A DNA stretch of 64,000 nucleotides. Origin: Clostridia bacterium UC5.1-1D10 (GTDB lineage Bacteria > Bacillota > Clostridia > Lachnospirales > Anaerotignaceae). The stretch's first letter is position 1. The number at the start of each line of letters is the position of its first letter. The stretch spans positions 124,001-188,000 of the forward strand of contig BBZU01000003.1 in NCBI GenBank assembly GCA_001304995.1, in the 5' to 3' direction. The notes under the pieces are model-generated. The model did not search any database and was not told the origin of the DNA. It worked only from the letters and a program-made list of their open reading frames with translations. Below are positions 55,730 to 63,573 of this stretch, in pieces. Position numbers and translations under genes: made by a program.

Positions 55730-55888
55730 ATTAAGCACCTCCCTGTTTGTATATTTCGACAAAAAAGCTAAAAATCCTGCTGCTGTCAAATATACAAAAG
55801 GAAATTGTACCTTAATAAGACTTCAAAAGAAGGTTTTCTGTTCTTAAAATTCATGATACCATTAAACTACAAAAACACGTCCCTTCAG

Positions 55889-56281
55889 TTACCCTTTTTT
55901 TATCGAAAGAATATTAAAAAATTTTCTTCTGCTCTGATAGAACTGTCTTCTTCCTGCTGGCACGCTCAAATATTCATAAGGAATCCCATCAACCACATTA
56001 CTAATAATATAAGAATAAAGTGCACTATCAGCTTCTATGGCAGCTGTTTCAATCATCTGTATATCATTTTCCAACTGCAAGCGTTGCATAGCAATATCCG
56101 CAGTACGATCAGAAGTTTTATTTCCGCCCTTAGACCTTTCCATGCTTGATACAGAAAGTTCAGTAATTGCACGTAATCTAGACTTCTTCTCTCTATACTG
56201 CATGCAGAAATATTTCAATTCACGATAACGATTTGTCGAAATCTTATATTTTTCCATCCGCAAATCCCTTTTATTCGGCAT
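55889..56281 (-). CDS. RinA/ArpU-like late transcription regulator
   Basis: 130 residues from ATG 56,281 overlapping the previous stop (TAATG). The N-terminal helix-rich half includes a YRELKYFCMQYREKKSRLRA segment; the end (VDGIPYEYLSVPAGRRQFYQ, then SRRKFFNILS) matches the RinA-type helix-turn-helix, where a C/AGRxxFYxxRRKFF pattern is conserved. Such proteins switch on packaging and lysis genes; here the next late genes begin downstream of it. Confidence 0.78.
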   Translation of the reverse strand: MPNKRDLRMEKYKISTNRYRELKYFCMQYREKKSRLRAITELSVSSMERSKGGNKTSDRTADIAMQRLQLENDIQMIETAAIEADSALYSYIISNVVDGIPYEYLSVPAGRRQFYQSRRKFFNILSIKKG

Positions 56282-56499
56282 TACTTATACTCCCTCCTAG
56301 TATGCTTATGTCTGATCTGCACCCTTTCAATCAATTCAAAATCACAAATCCGTAACAAGTCTTTGATCAGCCCGATCAGCCGCATTGCCTGATAATCAAT
56401 TTCCATTTCTCTTTTATATATCGCCTGTAAAACTGGTGAAGCAGTTGGATCTCTATAGCCGCTGCCATTACATTCAAGTTCCTTATCCGAATTCCTCAT
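56281..56499 (-). CDS. Small phage protein, unknown
   Basis: 72 residues from an ATG with AAGGAGG. Sequence is mostly helical with charged ends (SPVLQAIYKREMEIDYQAMR, then LIGLIKDLLRICDFELIERV). The family is not recognised; small proteins in this position are common before RinA-like regulators. Coupled to the RinA-like gene by TAATG. Confidence 0.6.
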   Translation of the reverse strand: MRNSDKELECNGSGYRDPTASPVLQAIYKREMEIDYQAMRLIGLIKDLLRICDFELIERVQIRHKHTRREYK

Positions 56500-56535
56500 A
56501 ACCTCTTCGTCCTCCTTCCTGTTTTTCTTGTGTAA

Positions 56536-56873
56536 ATGACTACGCATAACCTGTCAAAAATTCTTCCGATTTTTTTAGTGAAAAATAGAGGTTAAAACCC
56601 CACTTTTTTTATAGGCGGATTTTTAAAAATTTGTGGAAACCCGTAAAAAACATTGATTTTCCAACAAAAACAGCCTATCAAAAAATGCCAAATGCGTGCC
56701 ATTTGGACACTTATCTTTTTGGCACGCCAAAAATAGCTTTTTCAATCATAAAATCAGTGGCTTTTTCGTAATTTTTTGTTCCATATCCTGTTCATATCAA
56801 TGCTCATTTTTTCTACTTTTTCAAAATCAAACAATCAAAATACCTCCTCTTTTTTGTGCTTTAATTTCAAAAA
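56536..56873. other. Non-coding stretch with nested inverted repeats
   Basis: About 340 A+T-rich bases. CCAAATG (56688-56694) pairs with CATTTGG (56700-56706); in competition GCGTGCC (56694-56700) pairs with GGCACGC (56721-56727). Possibly an operator or RNA switch before the late regulator. No gene seen. Confidence 0.4.
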
Positions 56874-57215
56874 TCATTCATGAATTCCATCCATTTTGGC
56901 ACCACAAAACAAACAAAAATTGGGATTTTCCACCGCTCTTTTTAGCCTTACATCATCCTTATTAGGGTTGTATGGTTGCTTGCAAGCAGTGCAGATCATA
57001 ATCTTTCCAGTGCTATTTTCTGCCACGTATTCCCATCTGGCATGAACAATTTCCATGACATCTGCCGCCGGAAAACCATCTACCATTGCTTCCAAATCTG
57101 CACTTGTATAGTCCATGTTTTGGGCAATGATTGTGCAGCCATCACTACCATCATTCTCTGGATCAATTGAGTATAATGCATCCATAAATGCTTCTGCATC
57201 AATGTATTTTTTCAT
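56874..57215 (-). CDS. Phage zinc-ribbon protein
   Basis: 113 residues. MKKYIDAEAFMDALYSIDPE is the common start of this small phage family; the C-terminal half has two Cys pairs (MICTACKQPY and NFCLFCGAKM) forming a zinc ribbon. Function unknown; probably an early-region DNA- or protein-binding factor. Confidence 0.75.
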   Translation of the reverse strand: MKKYIDAEAFMDALYSIDPENDGSDGCTIIAQNMDYTSADLEAMVDGFPAADVMEIVHARWEYVAENSTGKIMICTACKQPYNPNKDDVRLKRAVENPNFCLFCGAKMDGIHE

Positions 57216-57246
57216 AGTTGTTCACCTACTTTTTTATCGCAAAATA

Positions 57247-57405
57247 TTACAACTCAACAACAAATTCATCCACTTCAATCACAGTATCAATCTGCTTTTC
57301 TGAATAGATTTCTTCCACCTCATCAAAAACTTTTTCCTCCGCTTCTTCGGCTGTATCAGCTTCAACATAAACGAAACCTCTGTAAGAAACTTTGTATTTT
57401 GCCAT
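57247..57405 (-). CDS. Small strand-helix-strand phage protein A
   Basis: 52 residues, missed by simple length filters. MAKYKVSYRGFVYVEADTAE then EKVFDEVEEI and a final beta strand IDTVIEVDEFVV. It shares its layout (VxV-EAx-xxEEA) with the next upstream gene, so the two are probably old duplicates. Function unknown. Confidence 0.65.
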   Translation of the reverse strand: MAKYKVSYRGFVYVEADTAEEAEEKVFDEVEEIYSEKQIDTVIEVDEFVVEL

Positions 57406-57428
57406 TATTCCTCACCCCACCAAAATGT

Positions 57429-57572
57429 TCAGCACCCAAACACAGCAGTTACAGTTGCATCCTCAACTTCTGGGATATAACCCAACTTTGTTACAGCTTT
57501 AAGTTTTGCATGTTCTACATTTTCCGCTTCAACCACCATAGTCACATGTAATTCAACGATATAATCATCCAT
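57429..57572 (-). CDS. Small strand-helix-strand phage protein B
   Basis: 47 residues: MDDYIVELHVTMVVEAENVE, HAKLKAVTKLGYIPEVEDAT. Same pattern as protein A, with GAAATT-type start context (ATGAAAGGAG six bases upstream). Function unknown. Confidence 0.65.
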   Translation of the reverse strand: MDDYIVELHVTMVVEAENVEHAKLKAVTKLGYIPEVEDATVTAVFGC

Positions 57573-57586
57573 GTGAATTTCTCCTT

Positions 57587-57937
57587 TCATTTCGTATCCT
57601 TCTTCAACACATCATCCGCCACTTCTCTGATCTTCTGGCAAATGATTTCAAACCATTCCCGATCACCGTTAAGGATTGTCCGTGCCAAATCCCGCATCAG
57701 TCCTTTTTCCTCTGCCCGTAGCCAGATAGCAATGAGATTGGGTTCATTGGGCATCTGGTTATCAAATATCCGATAAAACATATATGCTAGCAGATGTTTC
57801 CGAATCTGCAAATTGATTTCATCAAATGTTTTCCAATGCCCGCCAATGGCTTCCCGTCCTAGTTCCAACGCTTTTCCTCTACGTCCAATGAGCACCAGAA
57901 AGGCTTCTGCCTGTTCTTTCGTTTCTATCTGTACCAT
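57587..57937 (-). CDS. Phage protein, unknown, helical
   Basis: 116 residues from an ATG with TGGAGG. Nearly all helix with many Trp/Leu/Arg (EAIGGHWKTFDEINLQIRKH, NEPNLIAIWLRAEEKGLMRD). I do not recognise the family. Its start lies directly left of the iteron region, so its promoter overlaps the putative origin. Confidence 0.6.
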   Translation of the reverse strand: MVQIETKEQAEAFLVLIGRRGKALELGREAIGGHWKTFDEINLQIRKHLLAYMFYRIFDNQMPNEPNLIAIWLRAEEKGLMRDLARTILNGDREWFEIICQKIREVADDVLKKDTK

Positions 57938-57957
57938 ACTGTCCTCCATCTGTGGAT

Positions 57958-58276
57958 TTGTGCGACTTTTTGTATTTTGTGCGAATTTGTGCGACAAAAA
58001 TCGCACATTCAAAACCCTTGATTTTATTGGCTTTTCTCAATGTTTTTTTCTGTTGTGCAACTTGTGCGACAATTTTTACATACCTCGCATACGTAGAAAC
58101 GTGTATATAACTATCTTGTATATATACTCATATATATAAGGTGTGTGTAAAACGTCGCACATGTCGCACAATCGCACATTTTCAAAACCAAAACAATGAA
58201 AAACATTGAAATTTCAAGGAAAACAGAAGATTTGATTTTTCCGCACATAATTTTTACATACTCCAAAAGTCGCACA
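57958..58276. other. Iteron array around an A+T-rich core, possible phage replication origin
   Basis: TTGTGCGAC-type sites occur at 57958-57966, 57977-57984, 57987-57995 and 58062-58070 in forward sense, and as TCGCACA/GTCGCACA at 58001-58007, 58154-58161, 58163-58170, 58172-58178 and 58269-58276 in reverse sense, with a near copy at 58251. They flank a stretch of pure A+T alternation (about 58104-58140). Confidence 0.6.
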
Positions 58277-58280
58277 TCGG

Positions 58281-60110
58281 TTAAAATGGACATTCCTCAC
58301 TGTCTGGAACATCCTCCAACTGTAACTGTCCATCTGGGTCTTTTATTACCCAGATACAATGGACTGCCTCGCCATTGATTCGTTTTGTCTTGGTATATCC
58401 TTTGCTAACCTCGATTTTCCCTGTCTGTTTCATCCAGCTGAGCAATGATTTTGCGCTGTATCCAGCTTCCACACAGATTTTCTCAAAGCGGCTTTTGATC
58501 ACATAAAAATAGGTATCATCCACCATACCCCAGCATTCCATGATGTCGTCATCATCATCGAATTTCTTTTTATTGGCTGCCAATGTTTCACGGATGTATT
58601 CATACGCTCGTTCATTCACGGACACGTCTTTTTTGGATTTCAGGAAGGGTTTCACGTCCTGTGGTTTCAGTGCCAGACCGTCATGGAATATGGCTTGTTC
58701 TGCCAGAAAATCTGCCGCCAGAATCAACGCCATTGCCATGGACTGTTTCCCCGTGGTGTCCATCTGTTCCAGCTCTTTGGAATAGATTTTGTAAAGCTGC
58801 GCTGCTGTCGTAAAGCTAGGGTCATTCCGTTCCAGCCATTCCACAAAATACCTTCCGGCAAAGCCAAAATTCTGCAGACAGGTATCTGCCACATGCTTGG
58901 GGTCAGCAAATAATGCTGTGGTACATTCCACCTCAATGATACGGTTCACCGCCCCGCCGCCGCTGGAAACCCCTGTAATGGGCATTTCCCCGTTGGTAAG
59001 GATGCAGTTGCACCATGTAGGCGTTTCGTCCACGCCGCCGGCTTTATTCCCTCTGGTCTTGCCGACACCTTCTGACAGCTTGTATATCTCCTGGTCAAAA
59101 CTTTCCCGACTGGAAGCAATCTGCAATTCGTCCATGATCAGTGGCATATTGTAAACAAACGCCGCAGAGCGTTCCTTCCCTACGGCAGTGCTGTTGAATG
59201 TCTGGATATACCGTCCCGGTCTTGGGTCTGCCCAAACGGAAGCAGCAAGCATCAACCCAACAGTCTTTCCTGCCTCCGTACCACCCCAGAAATGGACGAA
59301 AAAAGGCAGGCAGTTCAATGGCTGCACTAACACCGATGAAAGACTCGCCGCAATGAGAAGCCGCCCGTAGAGGCTATTTTTGCGAACATCCAGAGCCATT
59401 TCAAACCACTGGGTAAAATCTCCAACCTGTTTCACGCTGTCAAAAAAGTTCTTGCAGGACACATCCCCGTCAAACTCCAAATGCTCTACATACGGCGAAA
59501 AACCATAGTCTTTTACCCAACCCAAACGCCCAATGCTGCTGACCTCCTCAATACGCTCATAGTTGAGATTTTCCGCATCATGGAGATACCGCACCAGAAG
59601 TCTGGCATTCTCGCTGTTCACAGCCACACCTCGCTCGGCTAAATCCAGTATCTGTGATGCACTGGCAAGGGTTCTCTTGCTTTCCACCAACGACCGCCAG
59701 AAATTGCCTTTTTTGTATTCGATCTTCAGCTTTTCCGTATTGTTGTCGATATTGACCAGACGCTTAGTGGGCAAGATGGGGTGGATGCACGCCAGCATCT
59801 CCCCCATTTCTGTTTCCACCCGGATGCCGTCATCATCGGCGATCCAGTTGCCGCAGTCCAGCTCTATGGGCTGCCCGGAAAAATTGGTGGCGTTTTTGAT
59901 AGCACGCCCCTGATTGCCCATAGACTTGCAATATTCTTTGAATAGTGCCTTGAAATTCCGCACTTTTACCGCATTGGCGATTGCCGTCATTTGCTCAATA
60001 GCTTGGATAAATACAAAATTATTGTCCCGATAGCGGTAAACGACCTCATAAGGCTCTGTTGTCTCCAGAAAATCTTCTTTTGTATATTCTCTAAATTCCA
60101 AGATCACCAC
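58281..60110 (-). CDS. DUF927 primase/helicase-type ATPase
   Basis: 609 residues. Residues 1-170 form an N-terminal domain of unknown fold. The core (about 190-480) is DUF927, with VSSIGRLGWVKDYGFSPYVE, Walker A HFWGGTEAGKTVGLML, Walker B LIMDELQ and the EGVGKTRGNKAGG segment; sensor NRIIEVE follows. The C-terminal 120 residues hold a winged-helix-like end. Proteins of this type act as phage replicative helicases, often next to their origin; iterons lie directly after this gene. Start is a GTG overlapping the ERCC4 gene; a TTG nine bases in is possible. Confidence 0.85.
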   Translation of the reverse strand: MVILEFREYTKEDFLETTEPYEVVYRYRDNNFVFIQAIEQMTAIANAVKVRNFKALFKEYCKSMGNQGRAIKNATNFSGQPIELDCGNWIADDDGIRVETEMGEMLACIHPILPTKRLVNIDNNTEKLKIEYKKGNFWRSLVESKRTLASASQILDLAERGVAVNSENARLLVRYLHDAENLNYERIEEVSSIGRLGWVKDYGFSPYVEHLEFDGDVSCKNFFDSVKQVGDFTQWFEMALDVRKNSLYGRLLIAASLSSVLVQPLNCLPFFVHFWGGTEAGKTVGLMLAASVWADPRPGRYIQTFNSTAVGKERSAAFVYNMPLIMDELQIASSRESFDQEIYKLSEGVGKTRGNKAGGVDETPTWCNCILTNGEMPITGVSSGGGAVNRIIEVECTTALFADPKHVADTCLQNFGFAGRYFVEWLERNDPSFTTAAQLYKIYSKELEQMDTTGKQSMAMALILAADFLAEQAIFHDGLALKPQDVKPFLKSKKDVSVNERAYEYIRETLAANKKKFDDDDDIMECWGMVDDTYFYVIKSRFEKICVEAGYSAKSLLSWMKQTGKIEVSKGYTKTKRINGEAVHCIWVIKDPDGQLQLEDVPDSEECPF

Positions 60111-60558
60111 CGCCTAAGATTTTTACGATTCTCGCGCCAGCCTCCTCTTTTCTGCAAAACAGGAATTGGCAGCCATGCCGCTGTTCCATGGCAGAAAGGA
60201 TTTTATACAGGGTTTCTCCTGTGGTGGCTTTCGGCGAAAACCGCAGTCTGGGGTTACTCCATCTGTTCACATCCTCTAATGTACGGATACCGTTTTCCTC
60301 CACTAGAATAATGAGCCGTATCCCCAGCTGTTTTGCCAGTTCCAGTTCCTCCACAAAACGCCGATGCTGCTGGGTCACATTACCGCAGACTTCCAGCAGT
60401 CCAGACTTTGTGTCAATACAAACGCTCTGGTCGGTTGGCAGAGTATAATCCCCTACCACCAACTTAGATCGCACCACCTCAACGCCATTTTTCGCAAACC
60501 ACTGATGTTTTGCCTCATGTTTTTTCGCCTGTTGACGAGTATCTTCCAATAAAATCAT
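60091..60558 (-). CDS. ERCC4-type nuclease
   Basis: 155 residues from an ATG with GGAGGTG. MILLEDTRQQAKKHE, VVGDYTLPTDQSVCIDTKSG and RFVEELELAKQL are the ERCC4/Mus81-type nuclease motifs (GDY-x(n)-D-x-K). Phage versions cut branched DNA in recombination or replication. Lies between the SSB-like and DUF927 genes. Confidence 0.83.
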   Translation of the reverse strand: MILLEDTRQQAKKHEAKHQWFAKNGVEVVRSKLVVGDYTLPTDQSVCIDTKSGLLEVCGNVTQQHRRFVEELELAKQLGIRLIILVEENGIRTLEDVNRWSNPRLRFSPKATTGETLYKILSAMEQRHGCQFLFCRKEEAGARIVKILGGGDLGI

Positions 60559-60572
60559 GGAAATCACCTCCA

Positions 60573-61100
60573 TCAGAATGGCACATCGTCATCACTCAGG
60601 CTGTCATCCACAGGATAGAAACCATCCCTGTTGCCAGCTGGATTGTATTTTTTCAGCTCCGGCACAGTAAAGTCTCCCTTGCGGATTTTTTCCACACTTC
60701 TGACAGCCGAAACATACAAACGTTTTTTCACTTTGCCGTCATTTCCCATATATTCTTCCTCTGCCAATACCAGCCCAACCAGCTTTCCTTCCAGCCGCTT
60801 TTCCTGATTTTCAAAGACAAAACCAGGATTGCTTTCCTTGACAGCCGTCAAAAATCCCTTGAACATAGGCAGCGCTTTTTCCTTGTAGGAACGGTAAAAT
60901 GTGCCGCCCCAGAAGGATCTTGATTTGTAAAGTTCCTGATAATACCCTTTGTGGGTTCCTTCCGCAATGTCATACTCAATTTTCAGGTATTCTTTAGCAG
61001 GCACGTCCACCACGCACTTCATTTCGCATACATAACCGCCCGGCATCAGGCGGTCAAATTCCACCTGATCAGGCACCTCATTCCAGTTAATGTTCTTCAT
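60573..61100 (-). CDS. DUF669-type single-strand DNA-binding protein
   Basis: 175 residues. MKNINWNEVPDQVEFDRLMP and VGLVLAEEEYMGNDGKVKKR are DUF669 features; the protein ends in an acidic tail DDSLSDDDVPF that copies the DDDIPF tip of bacterial SSB, which recruits partner proteins. Overlaps the ATPase gene by 14 bases, so the two act together, as recombinase/SSB pairs do. Confidence 0.8.
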   Translation of the reverse strand: MKNINWNEVPDQVEFDRLMPGGYVCEMKCVVDVPAKEYLKIEYDIAEGTHKGYYQELYKSRSFWGGTFYRSYKEKALPMFKGFLTAVKESNPGFVFENQEKRLEGKLVGLVLAEEEYMGNDGKVKKRLYVSAVRSVEKIRKGDFTVPELKKYNPAGNRDGFYPVDDSLSDDDVPF

Positions 61101-61719
61101 CTTCTTTCCCTCCGTTCAATTCCCAATATTCTCTGATGGTGGTATCCACCAGCTTCAAATCGTTGTCCATCTTCCCCTCAAACATATCCATGGGGGATTT
61201 GGCTGGATTCGTTCCATCAGAATTTGTCAAAAAATAATGCTCCGGTCCTTCTGCTACACAAAGCAGCACAATGGAAAAGAGCCCTTCCACCGTCAGCTGA
61301 CTGTCCAGCATTTTCCCCTGGGTCTTTGCTTTCAGCCGCCCATCATCCGCCTTTTCTGTATGATGCAGAAAATAAACAATCACATCCGGCGGCGTATACC
61401 GCACCACAAAATCAATGAGATTTCGGAAATGCAGCGCCATGTCTGTAAATTTTCCATATCCCGTTTCCTTTGCCCGATCGAAAGCCTCGAATGCCATCAA
61501 ATATTGACTATCGTCAATGACATAGGTCTTTAAGTTGGGCTTGGATAATGTTTTCAAAATGGTGTCATATCTGGCATTATCTGCTTTGGGCAATTTTTTC
61601 CGAAAAGGCAACGGCTTCCCTGCCACATTAAAAATGCCCACTTCGTTTTCTGTAAAATTCCGCAGACTGGTACTTTTCCCGCTGCCGCTTTCCCCTAATA
61701 TCAAAACTGGAATCCCCAT
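61087..61719 (-). CDS. P-loop ATPase, Sak4/RecA-like
   Basis: 210 residues from an ATG with AAGGAG. Walker A VLILGESGSGKSTSLRNF, Walker B-type LKTYVIDDSQYLM and VIVYFLHHTEKADDGR fit the AAA_24/Sak4 family of phage single-strand annealing or NTP-binding proteins. A downstream SSB-like gene supports a recombination role. No helicase domain. Confidence 0.82.
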   Translation of the reverse strand: MGIPVLILGESGSGKSTSLRNFTENEVGIFNVAGKPLPFRKKLPKADNARYDTILKTLSKPNLKTYVIDDSQYLMAFEAFDRAKETGYGKFTDMALHFRNLIDFVVRYTPPDVIVYFLHHTEKADDGRLKAKTQGKMLDSQLTVEGLFSIVLLCVAEGPEHYFLTNSDGTNPAKSPMDMFEGKMDNDLKLVDTTIREYWELNGGKEDEEH

Positions 61720-61723
61720 GTGC

Positions 61724-61888
61724 TCACTCCTTCCTGTTTCTGGCATCTTCCACCAGCAAATCCTTGATTTTTCGGATTTCATCCTGTTTTTTCTTTTTCA
61801 GATTGTACAGACCACCCAACTGTTTTTCGATTTCGTCCAGTTCAAAGGCAATCTCTCCAAGACGTTTCCACAATGCTTCCTGATTCAA
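61724..61888 (-). CDS. Small coiled-coil phage protein
   Basis: 54 residues with a probable TTG start overlapping the preceding stop (ATTGA); an upstream TTG at 61,912 is possible. Nearly entirely coiled coil: EALWKRLGEIAFELDEIEKQ then LYNLKKKKQDEIRKIKDLL. Family not recognised. Confidence 0.55.
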   Translation of the reverse strand: MNQEALWKRLGEIAFELDEIEKQLGGLYNLKKKKQDEIRKIKDLLVEDARNRKE

Positions 61889-62055
61889 TCCACCCACCGT
61901 CTTTCTATGCAATCATCGCAGCCGATGATTTTTTGATCTCTTTCATACAACACGCTATATTCCTGGCTGCTGCATTCCGGGCAGGGTGCCAGTGGTTCCT
62001 GGCAAGCCCCGCATCCGTCACACTCTTTTTGCTGCTTGATACACATATAAGCCAT
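61885..62055 (-). CDS. Small zinc-ribbon protein
   Basis: 56 residues: MAYMCIKQQKECDGCGACQE, then CPECSSQEYS and GCDDCIERRW. At least five CxxC-type pairs point to one or two zinc ribbons or an iron-sulfur site (the CDGCGAC pattern is ferredoxin-like). Start overlaps the previous stop (TGATG). Confidence 0.65.
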   Translation of the reverse strand: MAYMCIKQQKECDGCGACQEPLAPCPECSSQEYSVLYERDQKIIGCDDCIERRWVD

Positions 62056-62246
62056 CACGCATCTGCTTCCTCTCTTGGTGTTTCCACCTCTGTTGGCAGT
62101 TCAAACCCCAGCATGGCAGCACACATTTCTCGGGTGATGCTGTATTTTTCTTGCGCTACATAGGCGGCAAAAGCTTCCACACGACCTACCAGCATAGCAC
62201 ATTCTTCTCCTGCATTTTCCGCTGTAAAATCAATATATTTATTCAT
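62055..62246 (-). CDS. Small phage protein, unknown
   Basis: 63 residues from an ATG with AGGAGG. Two helices (AGEECAMLVGRVEAFAAYVA and ITREMCAAMLGFELPTE). Function unknown; coupled to the zinc-ribbon gene by TGATG. Confidence 0.6.
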   Translation of the reverse strand: MNKYIDFTAENAGEECAMLVGRVEAFAAYVAQEKYSITREMCAAMLGFELPTEVETPREEADA

Positions 62247-62333
62247 TGCAATTCCTCCTGTTTTCTGATACGATAATAGTGATTTTTATTTTTCTTTTCC
62301 TCCCACACTGCGCGCCAACGCAAGGGAGGATTT

Positions 62334-62492
62334 TTATTTGCTGTTTTTCGCTTTGATCTGTGCCGCTGCGTAATAGCGGTTTTTCCAGTCACGCTTGTCC
62401 TGCTGCAGGGCTTTGATTTCCTCCAGAGCAACTCCTAGAAAAAGAATCAACACTCCGATTACCACCAACAGCGTAATGATAAGCTTGTCCAT
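62334..62492 (-). CDS. Small phage membrane protein
   Basis: 52 residues from an ATG with GGAGGAAA. One membrane segment (LIITLLVVIGVLILFLGVAL) and a short basic coiled coil (LQQDKRDWKNRYYAAAQIKA). Overlaps in another frame the end of the gene upstream, so one of the two ends is probably misread. Confidence 0.6.
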   Translation of the reverse strand: MDKLIITLLVVIGVLILFLGVALEEIKALQQDKRDWKNRYYAAAQIKAKNSK

Positions 62493-62631
62493 CTTTTTTC
62501 CTCCTCTCCATGCGACGCTTGTATGCACATTGCGGGCAAAGATAGCCGTGTCTGGTGTCCTGTTCTTTGGCAATATTCCAGATTCGACCGCAGTCGCCGC
62601 AAACCACATACCGATATCCCGGTTTTAACAT
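62389..62631 (-). CDS. Small zinc-finger phage protein
   Basis: About 80 residues, ATG with AAAGGAACC. CGDCGRIWNIAKEQDTRH and CPQCAYKRRM form a zinc ribbon. After RRMERRKK the frame runs 104 bases into the membrane-protein gene; if the A6 run at 62,494-62,499 were one base longer the protein would end about 15 residues later, which looks more natural. Confidence 0.6.
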   Translation of the reverse strand: MLKPGYRYVVCGDCGRIWNIAKEQDTRHGYLCPQCAYKRRMERRKKDGQAYHYAVGGNRSVDSFSRSCSGGNQSPAAGQA

Positions 62632-62846
62632 TTTTGGTTCCTTTCTATGCTTGTCCACTGGCAGGACCGAAGTCCCGTCATGCCTTTTGCGCCGTCACGG
62701 CTTCTTTTTCTTTCTGCCGTTGGAGGCTTAGCATTTTTTTTGTCATACAGTACATTGGTGATGTGCCGCCGGAGGCGTTCTGCTTCCTCCGGGGTTTTCT
62801 CACAATAAGATACGGTCACACGGTATTCCTTTTTTGGTTTCGACAT
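62625..62846 (-). CDS. Small phage protein, unknown
   Basis: 73 residues from an ATG with AGGAGGTG. KKEYRVTVSYCEKTPEEAER forms one strand and a helix; the C-terminal half is basic (KPPTAERKRSRDGAKG). Function unknown. Confidence 0.6.
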   Translation of the reverse strand: MSKPKKEYRVTVSYCEKTPEEAERLRRHITNVLYDKKNAKPPTAERKRSRDGAKGMTGLRSCQWTSIERNQKC

Positions 62847-62904
62847 ATGTAACACCTCCTGTTGCAGTGTATGTGGTTGACGGTTTGTCCTATGAAACCA
62901 CATT

Positions 62905-63126
62905 TCAGTCTTTCAGTCCTAACAACCAGTCAGCACTGATGCTGTATGCCTCACACAATAACGCAATAGTCATACCATTGGGTATTGATTTATCAATAAA
63001 AATGCGATATAAGGTATTTCTGTGAACGCCTGCAAGTTCGGCGAAATGACCTTTTGATAGTCCGCTTTCTTTCCAGACTTTATATAGGCGTTCCGAAAAT
63101 AAATCTATTCGTTCTGCATCTGTCAT
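62905..63126 (-). CDS. Cro/C1-type helix-turn-helix regulator
   Basis: 73 residues from an ATG with GAGGTGAC. A compact HTH (SGLSKGHFAELAGVHRNTLY) and the typical end SISADWLLGLKD place it with XRE/Cro proteins of phages. First gene of the minus-strand early operon, so it is the best Cro candidate; the promoter region lies right of it. Confidence 0.8.
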   Translation of the reverse strand: MTDAERIDLFSERLYKVWKESGLSKGHFAELAGVHRNTLYRIFIDKSIPNGMTIALLCEAYSISADWLLGLKD

Positions 63127-63173
63127 GCTGTCACCTCGCCCCCCAAAAACTTTTCATTTTGTGAAACAATTCG

Positions 63174-63202
63174 TTGCAGTATGCAAACAAATATGATACA
63201 AT
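63174..63202 (+). promoter_or_regulatory. Rightward promoter with operator-like repeat
   Basis: TTGCAG (63174-63179), 17-base spacer, TACAAT (63197-63202). The dyad TTGCA-GTA-TGCAA (63174-63186) overlaps the -35 and sits between the Cro-like and KTSC genes, a natural repressor site. Confidence 0.6.
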
Positions 63203-63256
63203 ATATACGGAAATTAATTTTATAACACACAAAATATTGTAGAAAGGATGATGCTC

Positions 63257-63463
63257 ATGCAAATGACACCCGTAGTTTCATCAAATATCCACTCTATTGG
63301 CTATGAAAACTCCACATTATATGTACGTTTTCATTCTGGTAGCTTGTACGCCTATTATCATGTTCCTGAAAGCATCTATATTGGTCTTATGAATGCCCCT
63401 TCTCATGGTCATTTTTTGCATAAACATGTAAAAGGTCATTTCTCATATAAACGATTGTCCTAA
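63257..63463 (+). CDS. KTSC-domain protein
   Basis: 68 residues. SSNIHSIGYENSTLYVRFHS and YHVPESIYIGLMNAPSHGHF are the KTSC fold (named for the Lys-Thr-Ser-Cys type signature of its C-terminal half). Stand-alone KTSC proteins occur beside phage regulators; role unknown. Read rightwards, opposite to the early operon. Confidence 0.75.
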   Translation: MQMTPVVSSNIHSIGYENSTLYVRFHSGSLYAYYHVPESIYIGLMNAPSHGHFLHKHVKGHFSYKRLS

Positions 63464-63484
63464 TCAACAATAATGAATACAATG

Positions 63485-63539
63485 GCGGGACCTTCAACGG
63501 CTATCTTTTTCGTTGATTCAGGTTCCGCTACTATTTTTT
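63485..63539 (+). terminator. Terminator after the KTSC gene
   Basis: GCGGGACCT-TCAACG pairs with CGTTGA and AGGTTCCGC around an 11-base loop, then TATTTTTT. Confidence 0.7.
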
Positions 63540-63573
63540 AACACCTTCCCTCTGTTCAAGAAAACGAACCAAT

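Noticed and set aside
57951-58280. A CRISPR array
   Set aside because: The repeated unit is only 8-9 bases, occurs in both senses, and the spacing is irregular; no cas genes are near.
58111-58293. A small minus-strand gene of 60 codons over the iterons
   Set aside because: It begins inside the end of the DUF927 gene without a ribosome site, and its Cys/Thr-rich sequence is merely the translated repeats.
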